From: Lachnoanaerobaculum orale
GTDB lineage: Bacteria > Bacillota > Clostridia > Lachnospirales > Lachnospiraceae
Length of the DNA stretch: 64,000 bases
Assembly (NCBI RefSeq): GCF_003862485.1
Contig: NZ_RRCM01000001.1
Coordinates: forward strand, 456,443-520,442
Direction of reading: 5' to 3'
In this document: piece after piece, positions 16,800 through 25,414 of the stretch
Layout of the letters: each line of letters opens with the position of its first letter
How positions within the stretch are numbered: the stretch's first letter is position 1
Program-made: the position numbers and the translations under genes
Notes under the pieces: generated by a model
What the model saw: only the letters and a program-made list of their open reading frames with translations
Database searches by the model: none
Told to the model about the DNA's origin: nothing

Positions 16800-16815
16800 A
16801 AAAAAGGAGACTGAA

Positions 16816-17421
16816 ATGAAAAAAGGTGAAAAAAGAAAACAGGAACTTCTAAATCTTGCCTATCGTATGTTCATAGAAAAAGGCTATGAGAATACAAGTA
16901 TTGATGAGATTGTGGCTAAGGCCGGTATAGCAAAAGGAACTTACTATTATTATTTTGCGAGCAAAGAAGCAACGCTGGAGGCGGTCATAGAAATGATGAT
17001 AGAAAAGGAGAGTACAGTAGCCAAAGAGCTTCTTGCGGCACAGCTTTCGATACCTGAAAAGTTGGTTTCGGTTGTAAATGCCTTTCGTCCGGATAAAGAG
17101 GAAGCGGTGATTACGGATGTTCTGGAAAGAAAAGAAAATATTATTATGCATGATAAAATCTGCAAGAAAATTGTAGAAGTGGCGGTACCGATTTTGGCAG
17201 AGATTGTTCAAGAAGGAATAGCACAGGGAATCTTTTCGTGTACGTATATTGAAGAGCGAGTGAAGATGCTCCTTGTTACGAGTCAGCATATGTTCGATTA
17301 TGGAAATTTTGGTGAAAAAGATGTAGAGGTGTATATCGATATGCTGGAGAAGTCTCTTGGGGCAAAATCCGGAACCATGCATTTTATCAGTAAGGTCTTA
17401 GTAGAGGGGGCAAAGGAATGA
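16816..17421 (+). CDS. TetR/AcrR-family transcriptional repressor
   Basis: The 201-residue protein starts with the TetR DNA-binding domain: LLNLAYRMFIEKGYENTSID, then EIVAKAGIAKGTYYYYFASKEA, the recognition helix and the invariant tyrosine cluster. The rest is a helical ligand-binding domain with no readable ligand. It is the first gene of a cluster with a CPBP protease and an MFS exporter, and its promoter is flanked by two matching palindromes, so autoregulation and control of the exporter are likely. AAAAGGAG precedes the ATG, and the stop overlaps the next ATG by 4 bp. Confidence 0.92.
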   Translation: MKKGEKRKQELLNLAYRMFIEKGYENTSIDEIVAKAGIAKGTYYYYFASKEATLEAVIEMMIEKESTVAKELLAAQLSIPEKLVSVVNAFRPDKEEAVITDVLERKENIIMHDKICKKIVEVAVPILAEIVQEGIAQGIFSCTYIEERVKMLLVTSQHMFDYGNFGEKDVEVYIDMLEKSLGAKSGTMHFISKVLVEGAKE

Positions 17422-18293
17422 ACAAAGGAATGAGCAAAGCGCAGTTTATACAGGATAAAGATGAATATCGATATAGACCGTGGTTATTCTTTATCTGCGC
17501 TTATTTTTTCACATGGATCTTCTGGATACCGGCAATCTTTGTTTCCGAAGATAAGGGTGCGATATTGATGTTGCTGGGTCTCCTTGCTCCGGCAGTGGTC
17601 TCAACTGTATTTGTACTTGTATCCGGCTGTGAAGAGTTGAAGAAAGATCTTAAGGAAAAGATTATAGGCTTTTATAAAGTGAAGTGGATGAATGTGTTTT
17701 GGGCAGTGGTTCTTTATGCACTGATTATTGTGTTCTCTATACTTTTATCCCTTTTATTTGGACAATCCTTAAAACAGTTTTCCTTTACGGAAGATTTTTC
17801 CTTTACCGGAGTGGGAATAGGATCTGCTTTTGTGACCATTACACTGGCTTCGATTATTGAAGAAGTAGGCTGGAAGGGATATTGTGAAGACTCCATAGGG
17901 CAATATATGGACTGGTTTATTGAATCCCTGATTTTTGGAATATTATGGTCACTTTGGCATTTTCCCCTGCTTTTTATCAAGGGGACATATCAGGCAGGAC
18001 TTATGGTTAATCCCTTGTTTGTCATTAATTTCTTCGTGGGTGCCATTCTCATGGGATATATCATCACATGGGTGTATCTGGTCAGCGACCGCTCCATTCT
18101 GGCCTGCATGGTGTTCCATTTGTTTGTAAACTTTATGCAGGAAAAAATTGCGATGACAGCGGAGACAAAGTGTGTGGAAACCATTGTGATTTTCATTGTA
18201 ACGGTGATTATTGTACTGCTGAATAAAAAAATGTTTTTTGGAACGGAGCATGTTGGAAGACTCTTGAAAACACGATTTGGGGAGGGAAATTAA
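17418..18293 (+). CDS. CPBP-family intramembrane metalloprotease
   Basis: This 291-residue polytopic membrane protein has the CPBP/Abi (CaaX protease-like) motifs: paired glutamates in EEVGWKGYCED (motif 1, EExxxR-like with Lys), the WSLWHFPLLF His motif and a later HLFVNFMQ motif. About eight hydrophobic segments are present. In bacteria such proteins are linked to bacteriocin immunity or maturation and to protein quality control. No bacteriocin gene is visible here. It overlaps tetR by 4 bp, and the MFS gene starts immediately after its stop, so it belongs to the TetR operon. Confidence 0.88.
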   Translation: MNKGMSKAQFIQDKDEYRYRPWLFFICAYFFTWIFWIPAIFVSEDKGAILMLLGLLAPAVVSTVFVLVSGCEELKKDLKEKIIGFYKVKWMNVFWAVVLYALIIVFSILLSLLFGQSLKQFSFTEDFSFTGVGIGSAFVTITLASIIEEVGWKGYCEDSIGQYMDWFIESLIFGILWSLWHFPLLFIKGTYQAGLMVNPLFVINFFVGAILMGYIITWVYLVSDRSILACMVFHLFVNFMQEKIAMTAETKCVETIVIFIVTVIIVLLNKKMFFGTEHVGRLLKTRFGEGN

Positions 18294-18294
18294 G

Positions 18295-19521
18295 ATGAGT
18301 TCCGGAATGAAAAAGTTTCTCCTTCTTTGGATTGGGGAGCTCATATCGTCTATAGGTGGCGGACTCACTTCTTTTGGACTTGGGGTTTATGTCTTTCAAA
18401 AAACAGGCAGTGCGGCAGGAATGGCCTTGGTGACTTTACTTGGATTTCTGCCTACCCTTCTTTTCACTGTTCCGGCAGGAGTGTTGGCTGACCGTTACGA
18501 TAGAAGAGTTTTGATGATGATTGGAGACGGTTGTTCAGGACTTGGCATCCTTTACATTTTCCTCTGCATGCTACATGGAGAAGCAAACCTCGTTCAGATA
18601 TGTATAGGTGTGTTCGTCAGTGCCATATTTTCCTCCCTTTTAGATCCTTCTTACAGAGCAACGATCACAGATTTATTATCCAAGGAGGAGTTTTCCAAAG
18701 CCTCAGGATTAGTGTCTTTGGCAGGAAGTGCCAGATATCTGTTCTCGCCCGTTATAGCAGGCCTATTGCTGGCATATCATGACATTTCCCTGTTGCTGTT
18801 CATTGATGTATCTACCTTCTTTGTTACGATTACAACGACCTTTATTGTAAGGCAAGGGATAAAAGCAAAACAGCCTACAGATAAGCAGTCATTTTTGGAA
18901 AGCATGAAAGAAGGCTGGAGAGCAATCCACATAGAGAAAGGCGTTTTTGTGCTTGTCCTGTGTTCCTCTCTGATTACCCTGTTTCTTGGGACTTTGCAAA
19001 TTCTTGTTGAGCCGATGATTCTTTCTTTTTCAGACTCCAAGGTGCTGGGCATTGTAGAAACCCTATGTGCAAGTGGAATGCTTGTATCGGGAATACTTCT
19101 CGGAGGTTTCGGCATTAAGAAAGAATATGGAAAAGTTCTTCAAATCTCATTTTTTATGGCGGGAATCTTTATGATCGGTATGTCAATATTTGAAAATCTG
19201 GTCAGCATCAGTATATTTGGTTTCTTTTTCTTTGCTACTTTGCCTCTTTGCAACAACTGCATGGATTATCTTTGCAGGACAAATATACCGGATGCTTTGC
19301 AGGGCAGAGCTTGGGGATTTATAGGCTTTCTCTCGCAGCTGGGCTATGTTATTGCCTATGCAGTTTCCGGCTTAGCTGCGGATGGTCTTGGGAGTCTGAG
19401 TGGAATGGGTGTCGGACGTGGAGCCGCTTTTATGATAGGGATTTCGGGTGTCTTTCTTTCCCTTGTGGCAGTTACTTTACTTCGTTTTCCGGCTATCGGA
19501 GAATTGGAAAAGAAAACGTAA
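18295..19521 (+). CDS. MFS transporter (macrolide-efflux-like)
   Basis: The 408-residue protein is a 12-helix major facilitator of the drug:H+ antiporter-3 type. The N-terminal LLLWIGELISSIGGGLTSFG and the loop-2 motif GVLADRYDRRVLMMIGD are characteristic, and the second half repeats the pattern. Such pumps export drugs or hydrophobic compounds. The ATG at 18295 is chosen because GGGGAGGG lies 8 bp upstream; an in-frame GTG-like extension inside the previous gene is not needed. Its place behind a TetR regulator suggests an inducible efflux pump. Confidence 0.88.
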   Translation: MSSGMKKFLLLWIGELISSIGGGLTSFGLGVYVFQKTGSAAGMALVTLLGFLPTLLFTVPAGVLADRYDRRVLMMIGDGCSGLGILYIFLCMLHGEANLVQICIGVFVSAIFSSLLDPSYRATITDLLSKEEFSKASGLVSLAGSARYLFSPVIAGLLLAYHDISLLLFIDVSTFFVTITTTFIVRQGIKAKQPTDKQSFLESMKEGWRAIHIEKGVFVLVLCSSLITLFLGTLQILVEPMILSFSDSKVLGIVETLCASGMLVSGILLGGFGIKKEYGKVLQISFFMAGIFMIGMSIFENLVSISIFGFFFFATLPLCNNCMDYLCRTNIPDALQGRAWGFIGFLSQLGYVIAYAVSGLAADGLGSLSGMGVGRGAAFMIGISGVFLSLVAVTLLRFPAIGELEKKT

Positions 19522-19588
19522 TAGGGGAATTGTAATGTGTGATTTACAGATGGCAAACGGAATCTGTGAGTTTAAGGAGGTCTAGTCA

Positions 19589-19984
19589 ATGCATCAGAAA
19601 AAAATGAATCTTTTCTTGCGCGTGCTGTTTATCATTCTTATCATAGCGATATCCGGTGCGGCGATCCTACAGATTTTCGCACCGGAATATATGGGAAGAA
19701 ACTCTGCGTATGGAATTTCTACAGGATGGCAGAGAGAAATCGGCTTTTGGAATATTGCCGTTTTAGTCATATTGATTACGTCGTATAGGCACTACAATTG
19801 GACCTATCTAAAGTCTATTTTGCTGGCTCTTATTCTCGGCGGAATCGGTATCGGAAGCAATCATTTTGTCCATTATCTTAAGATGCATCAAATGGTAAAT
19901 TTGATTGGCGCTGTGGAAAATTATCTTCTGGTTCTTGCCTGGATAATCGGATGGAAAATAGAAGAAAGGAGGCAGAATTTATGA
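19589..19984 (+). CDS. small four-helix membrane protein, unknown
   Basis: The 131-residue protein has four hydrophobic segments (about residues 9-27, 50-63, 72-90 and 104-121), separated by short polar loops with conserved-looking SYRHYNWTYLKS and GSNHFVHYLKMHQ. I do not recognise its family. AAGGAGG lies upstream of the ATG, and its stop overlaps the next ATG (ATGA), so it is coupled to the reductase-like gene. No function can be assigned. Confidence 0.7.
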   Translation: MHQKKMNLFLRVLFIILIIAISGAAILQIFAPEYMGRNSAYGISTGWQREIGFWNIAVLVILITSYRHYNWTYLKSILLALILGGIGIGSNHFVHYLKMHQMVNLIGAVENYLLVLAWIIGWKIEERRQNL

Positions 19985-20952
19985 GAATATGCATAGTGGG
20001 TCTTGGAGTCATAGGCACAACTTACGGCTATGTGTTCCAAAAAGCAGGGCATCAAGTCGAACATTTGCTGAGAGAAGAGAAAAAATCGAAGGCACAGGAA
20101 AGTCTAAATATCAGTTTATTAGATGGACGTTATAACAAAAAAGGAGAAGAAAAAGCAGATCAATACAAGGTGAATCTTACCAAGCCGAATACAGAGTATG
20201 ATTTTATTATTTTGAGTGTGGCAAGCGGGAAAATAAAGGATGCGATAGCGACACTTTCACAGAACCATATTAGAGGAAGTCTGATTTTATTTTGTAACTT
20301 TTGGAACAGTCGGGAAGAGATTGATGAAATAGTGGGTGCTTATCCTTATATTATAGGTTTTCCTACCGCAGGCGGAAGGCTTTTGCAGAATAACTTGGAC
20401 TGTGTTCTCTTTGACCATATTATGCTGGAAGGTGAGGGAAAAGCAGGGATTTCCAATTACAAAGCTTTAACAGCTCTTCTCGCTTCTGCAGATTTGAAAA
20501 CGGAGATTCCTCACGACATGGTGGAATGGATATGGCTTCATATGGCCATCAATGCCGGTGTCACCTCTTCTGCGGCCCGGGAAGGGAAAATTGATCATCC
20601 GATGCAGCTTGCTCTTAATTTGATGAAGGATGCCCATGCATTGTCTATTACAGTAAAGGTAATAAGAGAAACGATTCAGGTGGTCAAGGCGAGAGGAGTA
20701 GACTTAAGCTTCTATAAAAATGAACTTCTCCCGTATAGAATTCCGTCTACCTTTGCCGGAATTTTTATGAAACGAATGTTCAAAACGAATGAACTCACCC
20801 GAAAAATCATGACTTTACATAGTGATGTAGGGGATATGCTATATGGGTGCAAATGTGTTTATGAGACCGGGAAGTTAAAGCATCTTGAGTTACCGGTGTT
20901 TTACTCTAATATGGATAAACTTTTTATAAGAGCTGACAGTCTACTGTTATGA
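19981..20952 (+). CDS. ketopantoate reductase (PanE/ApbA)-family protein
   Basis: The 323-residue protein begins with a Rossmann dinucleotide site, MRICIVGLGVIGTTYGYVFQ, and follows the two-domain plan of PanE/ApbA reductases, with a helical C-terminal domain holding WIWLHMAINAGVTSSA (family pattern K/W..NxxxN..). Classical PanE makes pantoate with NADPH. Its position at the end of a TetR-MFS cluster, and the lack of panB/panC neighbours, suggest a paralogue acting on another keto-acid. AAGGAGG directly before ATG 19981 fixes the start. Confidence 0.8.
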   Translation: MRICIVGLGVIGTTYGYVFQKAGHQVEHLLREEKKSKAQESLNISLLDGRYNKKGEEKADQYKVNLTKPNTEYDFIILSVASGKIKDAIATLSQNHIRGSLILFCNFWNSREEIDEIVGAYPYIIGFPTAGGRLLQNNLDCVLFDHIMLEGEGKAGISNYKALTALLASADLKTEIPHDMVEWIWLHMAINAGVTSSAAREGKIDHPMQLALNLMKDAHALSITVKVIRETIQVVKARGVDLSFYKNELLPYRIPSTFAGIFMKRMFKTNELTRKIMTLHSDVGDMLYGCKCVYETGKLKHLELPVFYSNMDKLFIRADSLLL

Positions 20953-20978
20953 GAACTGTAGTGGCTGTATATATAAAA

Positions 20979-21010
20979 ATACCGGCTTTATTTTAGGATA
21001 AAGCCGATAT
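20979..21010. terminator. bidirectional terminator
   Basis: The stem CGGCTTTAT (from 20983) with ATAAAGCCG (ending about 21006), a 6-nt loop and flanking A/T tracts lies between the converging reductase and VWA genes. Confidence 0.7.
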
Positions 21011-21026
21011 TTCTATAATTATATTT

Positions 21027-22604
21027 TTATTGTTCTTTCACCAAAGTAGCCATCTTTTTTACAAGTAATAAAAATTCCAACTTACTTGTATCATTTTTGA
21101 TATCGGGAATTGAATCAAGTAATGACACAACGCTGTCATAACTTGATTTGCCCTTAAACTCCGAATCACGAAGTAACATGCCGGTCTCTGCTACTGCAGC
21201 GGCGAACTTCATATTATCAGACATTTCTGCTTTTATGGCTTCGGTAGTAACAGGGTAGTTTAATCCTTTACTTGTTTCGGAATCAGGCTCTTTATATCTT
21301 ACTGCAATATTTAAAAGGTCATTAGACTCTATAACAGCACTGCTTTGGTATTTTAAATCCGAGCCGATATCCATTGGAGAGTCTTTATCTACTATCTCAT
21401 ACAATACGGTTACTCTATGTCCTGAACCTATTTCACCGCCATCTTTGGTATCATCCTTAAAGTCCTCATCATCCATGATACGATTTTCGTAGCCTATCAG
21501 TCTGTAGCCCTTTATAAACTTAGGATTGAATTCCAATTGGAACTTTACATCCTTTGCTACAGTAAAGAAGTTTGCACCAAGCTCTTCTGAAAGTACTTTC
21601 TTTGCTTCAAATCTTGAATCGATATAAGAATAATTTCCGTTACCATTGTCAGCCAGTGCCTCCATCTTATTGTCCTTTATATTTTCTGTACCGAATCCAA
21701 GAACGGAAAGGAATACACCGCTTTCTTTTTCTTTCTTTATAAGTCTTGTAAGTTCTCCTTCACTTGTGATTCCGACATTCAGATCGCCGTCGGTGGCAAG
21801 TATAACTCTGTTATTTCCGTCTGCTTTAAAGTATTTTCCGGCAATTTCATAAGCTGTCTTTATACCTTCAGATCCTGCAGTACTTCCGCCCGCTTCCAAA
21901 TCTTCTATAGCAGCCATTATTTCTTTTGAATCCGATCCCTTTGCACCTTCAAGTACAACCTGATCGCTTCCGGCATATGTAACTATTGAAACAGTATCAT
22001 TTTCTTTTAACTGTTCGCAAAGAAGCAAGAATGCATTTTTAACAAGAGGCAATTTGTTGGGTTCATCCATAGATCCTGATACGTCTATAAGGAATACAAG
22101 ATTTGAAGGTTTCTTTTCAAGTTCCTCCATACTTTTAGCCTGCATTCCTACCATCATCAGCCTGGTGTCGGGATTCCATGGACATGCGGAAATTTCAGTA
22201 GTTACCGAGAATGGCTCACCCTCATTTGGCTGCGGATAGTCATAGTGGAAATAATTGAGCATTTCCTCAATCCTTACTGCATCGGCCGGAGGCAATTCTC
22301 CCGAATTTATGAAACGCCTGATATTTGCATAAGACGCCGTGTCTACATCAGCTGCAAATGTGGAAAGTGGTGAAGTAGCTACAGCTTTGAAGTTACTTTC
22401 GTCAACAGCATTGTATTCCTCTGTATTATAATTTGCATCATAACTTACATAAGGAGTGGCATATTCAGCCACCTTTCCGGTGTCATAAACCGCACCTTCC
22501 GTTTTAGGCTGTGGGCTTGAACATCCGACAAGTAAGGCAAGGGTGCTGAGGGCAAATATCAACATACCTACACTTATCTTACAAAAACTTGATCTATTTT
22601 TCAT
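21027..22604 (-). CDS. YfbK-like von Willebrand factor A lipoprotein
   Basis: This 525-residue protein starts with a lipoprotein signal ending in LLVGC and is thus anchored outside the membrane. An N-terminal YfbK-type domain (DVDTASYANIRRFINSGELP and VRIEEMLNYFHYDYP) precedes a VWA domain with the MIDAS metal site, LVFLIDVSGSM, and a later TDGDLNVG. The C-terminal third (ANFFTVAKDVKFQLEFNP to VTVLYEIV) is the DUF3520-type domain. Such proteins are thought to mediate adhesion or assembly; the partner is unknown. AGGAGG lies 7 bp before the ATG. It is a single gene read against the TetR cluster. Confidence 0.88.
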   Translation of the reverse strand: MKNRSSFCKISVGMLIFALSTLALLVGCSSPQPKTEGAVYDTGKVAEYATPYVSYDANYNTEEYNAVDESNFKAVATSPLSTFAADVDTASYANIRRFINSGELPPADAVRIEEMLNYFHYDYPQPNEGEPFSVTTEISACPWNPDTRLMMVGMQAKSMEELEKKPSNLVFLIDVSGSMDEPNKLPLVKNAFLLLCEQLKENDTVSIVTYAGSDQVVLEGAKGSDSKEIMAAIEDLEAGGSTAGSEGIKTAYEIAGKYFKADGNNRVILATDGDLNVGITSEGELTRLIKKEKESGVFLSVLGFGTENIKDNKMEALADNGNGNYSYIDSRFEAKKVLSEELGANFFTVAKDVKFQLEFNPKFIKGYRLIGYENRIMDDEDFKDDTKDGGEIGSGHRVTVLYEIVDKDSPMDIGSDLKYQSSAVIESNDLLNIAVRYKEPDSETSKGLNYPVTTEAIKAEMSDNMKFAAAVAETGMLLRDSEFKGKSSYDSVVSLLDSIPDIKNDTSKLEFLLLVKKMATLVKEQ

Positions 22605-22718
22605 ATACTCATCCTCCTAATAAAACAATCAAGTGTAAAGCTTATAATAATAGTAACATTAAATACAATATAATAAATGTAGAAGAGCGTAAGTATTTAT
22701 TAAAAATTTGGACATAAT

Positions 22719-22853
22719 TTATTCATCAATCTGTGCATCACTTGATTTCCTGTAATGTCTGGGAGAAAGACCATAGGTTTTTTTAAAGGCGTCCTTAAAG
22801 TAGTTGCTGTCATTGAATCCGCAGCTGATTGCTATATCTGTTACAGTAAGTTT
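22719..22853 (-). pseudogene. C-terminal remnant of an AraC-family regulator
   Basis: The minus strand encodes the second helix-turn-helix of an AraC regulator: LTVTDIAISCGFNDSNYFKD, then AFKKTYGLSPRHYRKS and a short tail. Full proteins have 250-300 residues; upstream of about 22853 the homology stops and the DNA reads as a GH28 fragment on the other strand. It is a scar and not a functional gene. Confidence 0.8.
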
Positions 22854-22860
22854 GGTGGTT

Positions 22861-22950
22861 GTAGCCGGAGTATATGATGTAAGCGTGGAAAAATGCATAT
22901 TTGAAGGTACGGACAGAGGGCTTAGAATAAAGACTGGAAGAGGCAAAAGA
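22861..22950 (+). pseudogene. fragment of a GH28 polygalacturonase-like gene
   Basis: The plus strand reads VYDVSVEKCIFEGTDRGLRI followed by KTGRGKR. This matches the parallel beta-helix repeat and the characteristic GTDRGLRIKTRRGRG stretch of glycoside hydrolase family 28 (pectin-degrading) enzymes. Only about 30 residues survive, bounded by the AraC scar on one side and the duplicated unknown-gene fragment on the other. The frame stops at a TAA soon after. Confidence 0.65.
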
Positions 22951-23142
22951 TACAAAACGATTTAACAAATGTTTTAATAGCAACAGCAAAGGATAAGGGC
23001 TTGAATGTATCAGCTCTTGCCGATATAGATGAGAAGTTCGGTTCACTTCCTGAGGGTGATCTCGGAAATATAATAGATCCGACCAATATACATGGTTGGT
23101 TACAGGATAAGATAGCCATTATTGAGAAGATAGAGGCATATT
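22950..23142 (+). pseudogene. truncated second copy of the 11290-11898 gene
   Basis: From 22950 the frame reads IQNDLTNVLIATAKDKGLNV, then SALADIDEKFGSLPEGDLGN and TNIHGWLQDKIAIIEK. This is nearly the same as residues 18-76 of the unknown protein in the cupin-hemerythrin operon. Both ends are cut: the true start is replaced by the GH28 fragment, and after about 23142 the homology ends although the frame continues to 23252. An 83-residue ORF can be called from ATG 23001 but I treat it as a remnant. Confidence 0.8.
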
Positions 23143-23416
23143 TGCCCATATTTAATTCTAGAGTTCAAATATTTATAATATTTGTTAAGCCGGCGTATTT
23201 AAATATCAATTATATTTTGTATTGTGGAGAAGAAAATTTTAATAATAGGTGATGAATTAAACCGGAAATATTTAGAAGGTTAAAAACAGATATAATAAAA
23301 ACGCAAAATGCGATATAAAACATTAAAGTTGTGATATAATGCGATTATTACAACAATTAATAATGCCGTTAATAGGTATACATACAACAGTATAGTTGTT
23401 TAGAGGAGATGATGAG

Positions 23417-23965
23417 TTGAAATATTATAAAAAAATAAGACTTGCAAACAATATGCTTTGTATTATAAGAAATGCTACAATGGGCGACGCTAAGAGTGTG
23501 CTTGAGAATACAAAGATTATCCGTGAGGAAACAGACTTCCTCCTTTCTTATCCGGATGAAATAAATTTTAGTGTTGAGGAAAAAGAGAAATTCCTTGAAG
23601 ATAAAGAAAACAGCTCCTGTGAGATACAAATTTGTGCGATTGTTGATGATAGAATTGTCGGTTTAGCCGGAATTTCTGCGGTTGGATCAAAAGACAAGGT
23701 AAAGCATCGTGCAGAGTTCGGGATAAGTATTGAAAAAGCATATCATGGGAAAGGTATAGGCACTGCATTAACACAGGCATGTATTGAATGTGCAAAAACT
23801 GCCGGCTATAGGCAATTGGAACTTGAGGTGGTTGCTGAAAATACAAATGCTATTGCACTTTATAAAAAATTCGGATTCACGGAAACCGGTCGTAATCCGA
23901 GAGGATTTTGTTCTCGTTATACCGGATGGCAAGAACTTATATCCATGTTATTGGTGTTGGATTAA
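23417..23965 (+). CDS. GNAT-family N-acetyltransferase
   Basis: This 182-residue enzyme transfers an acetyl group from acetyl-CoA to an amine of unknown identity. The acetyl-CoA loop is visible as HGKGIGTALTQACIECAK (motif A, Q/RxxGxG/A type), preceded by RAEFGISIEKAY and followed by LELEVVAENTNAIALYKKFGF (motif B). The start is taken as TTG 23417, eight bases after AGGAG; a TTG at 23396 lies upstream of that site and is less likely. It stands alone between a gene graveyard and a terminator. RimJ/RimL-like small-molecule or protein acetylation cannot be told apart. Confidence 0.88.
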   Translation: MKYYKKIRLANNMLCIIRNATMGDAKSVLENTKIIREETDFLLSYPDEINFSVEEKEKFLEDKENSSCEIQICAIVDDRIVGLAGISAVGSKDKVKHRAEFGISIEKAYHGKGIGTALTQACIECAKTAGYRQLELEVVAENTNAIALYKKFGFTETGRNPRGFCSRYTGWQELISMLLVLD

Positions 23966-23978
23966 ATAACTGTAAAAA

Positions 23979-24002
23979 GAGGATGTCGCATGCGACATCC
24001 TC
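23979..24002. terminator. bidirectional terminator (perfect 24-bp palindrome)
   Basis: GAGGATGTCGCA (23979-23990) is followed directly by its reverse complement (23991-24002), preceded by A-rich and followed by T-rich sequence. It serves the converging GNAT and wall-binding-protein genes. Confidence 0.85.
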
Positions 24003-24009
24003 AAATTTA

Positions 24010-25053
24010 TTATCTGCTCTGTGTCCAAACACCGCTTCCGTCTACATAGTAGCGGTTGTTGTCAACCCACTGGCTTGTAAGCATCTTACCGAGGTTGCTT
24101 CCGTCCTCTTTGCTGAGCCAGTACCACTTGCCTGAATAAGGGCTCTTAAGCCATCCGGTCATCATATAACCTCTGTTATCGAAGTAGTACCAGTTGCCGT
24201 TAATCTGCTGCCAGTTGTTTATAGTATAGCTTCTGTCGGCATTTATATACCACCAGCCTACATTGTCCTTTAACCAGGCACCTGTGCTGTTTGAGCTTGC
24301 ACCGTTAGGACCTGCGTTACCGCCGTTATTGTTACTGCTTTGTCCACCGAGATTTGATAAGATATCGTCATCTACATCAAATTCATCAGACTCTGTCCAG
24401 TTACCCTTAGTGCCGTTGCTTGCAACTGCACGAATCTTTACAGTGTAGCTTCCCTTGCCGTTCTCACGGATTTTGCTGCGGAAATCATAGCTTGTACCGG
24501 ATGTTGTTACATTATCTTTGATTGAATTGTTGCGGTACAGCTTTACTTCGTACTTGCTTGCATAGTCGGCCTTGTCCCAAGATATGATAGGGCTGTCATC
24601 GTCACCCCAGTTGATATCGCTTACTTCAAGTGCTCCGTTGTCACCTGCGCTTGTCTTTGGAAGTGTAACTGTTACAGACATGCTTGTTCCGCTTGCAGAA
24701 ATCTTTGATATTGTAGCGCCCTTGCCTGTTTTATCGTTAAGACTGATATTGCCGTTTGGTGTACCCTTGAAAGTATAATCTTCGTCGGACTTTAACTTAA
24801 GTGTAACCTTCGGCTTCTTACCGTAGTCGGTATTTGTAATAGCTGCAACCTTTATATCATTGACACCTGTGCTGTCACTGTCAACATCAATATTTCCGGC
24901 ATTCATATTAGGTGCCAAATCATAATCTATATTGATTTTGACATTCTGTACTACTGTTCTTGTGTTCTTTGCAAATGCCATGCTTGACATTCCAAGAATC
25001 ATTGATGTTGTCAAAACAACTGACGCCATCTTCTTTAAACTTCCTTGAATCAT
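24010..25053 (-). CDS. secreted protein with choline-binding-type cell-wall repeats
   Basis: The product has 347 residues. A Sec signal peptide (SVVLTTSMILGMSSMAFA) is followed by a beta-rich region, then a fibronectin-III-like domain (ISWDKADYASKYEVKLY and YTVKIRAVASNGTKG). A Ser/Asn/Gly linker precedes C-terminal aromatic repeats (WWYINADRSYTINNWQQING, NWYYFDNRGYMMTGWLKS and more) typical of choline/cell-wall-binding modules of clostridia. It is therefore exported and held on the wall non-covalently. No catalytic domain is seen. ATG 25053 is preferred over 25065 because GGAGGA lies just before it. Confidence 0.85.
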   Translation of the reverse strand: MIQGSLKKMASVVLTTSMILGMSSMAFAKNTRTVVQNVKINIDYDLAPNMNAGNIDVDSDSTGVNDIKVAAITNTDYGKKPKVTLKLKSDEDYTFKGTPNGNISLNDKTGKGATISKISASGTSMSVTVTLPKTSAGDNGALEVSDINWGDDDSPIISWDKADYASKYEVKLYRNNSIKDNVTTSGTSYDFRSKIRENGKGSYTVKIRAVASNGTKGNWTESDEFDVDDDILSNLGGQSSNNNGGNAGPNGASSNSTGAWLKDNVGWWYINADRSYTINNWQQINGNWYYFDNRGYMMTGWLKSPYSGKWYWLSKEDGSNLGKMLTSQWVDNNRYYVDGSGVWTQSR

Positions 25054-25319
25054 ACAATCCTCCATTCTGCAGGCTCTCCTGCAAGATAAATATTTTAATG
25101 TTATGATTATATTCTAAAGCATTTTTTGTAGAAAATATAGTCCCTTAGACTTAATTTTATCTTACTTAATTGTAACTAAAATTGAATATCTTCAGAAAAT
25201 GCAGAATAAATTTTGAAGATTTACAGAATATTACTTACAGTAGGAACTTTTATCATAATTATCACAAGTATTAAATATAGAAGAGATTATACTTTATTTT
25301 ATAAAAAATATATCAGTAC

Positions 25320-25348
25320 TTGATTTACTTCTAAAAATAAGGTATAAA
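25320..25348 (+). promoter_or_regulatory. promoter of the metal ABC transporter operon
   Basis: TTGATT (25320-25325) and TATAAA (25343-25348) are 17 bp apart, placing the start near 25355, immediately before the first DtxR-like palindrome. Confidence 0.65.
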
Positions 25349-25359
25349 TATAAAAGTAG

Positions 25360-25373
25360 TTAGGTAAGCCTAA
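25360..25373. promoter_or_regulatory. DtxR-type operator 1
   Basis: TTAGGTAAGCCTAA has the TTAGG/CCTAA arms of the DtxR/IdeR operator consensus. It lies just downstream of the predicted start site, where a bound repressor would block transcription. Confidence 0.7.
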
Positions 25374-25390
25374 TTATAAAAATAAAATAA

Positions 25391-25404
25391 CCTAATTCAT
25401 TAGG
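25391..25404. promoter_or_regulatory. DtxR-type operator 2 overlapping the ribosome site
   Basis: CCTAATTCATTAGG is a perfect inverted repeat with a 2-nt centre. Its right arm runs into the AGGAGG ribosome site of the first gene. The same TTAGG half-sites occur as in operator 1, but inverted. Confidence 0.45.
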
Positions 25405-25414
25405 AGGGGATAAT

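Larger units (their letters stand above)
25066..25414. other. 349-bp intergenic region with divergent promoters
   Basis: A very AT-rich spacer between the minus-strand wall protein and the plus-strand metal transporter. It holds the transporter promoter and two DtxR-like palindromes listed separately. I see no ORF or RNA structure in the remaining 230 bp. Confidence 0.6.

Noticed and set aside
23001-23252. A real 83-residue gene
   Set aside because: It begins in the middle of a fragment homologous to residues of the 11290 gene and ends in unrelated sequence without a ribosome site.
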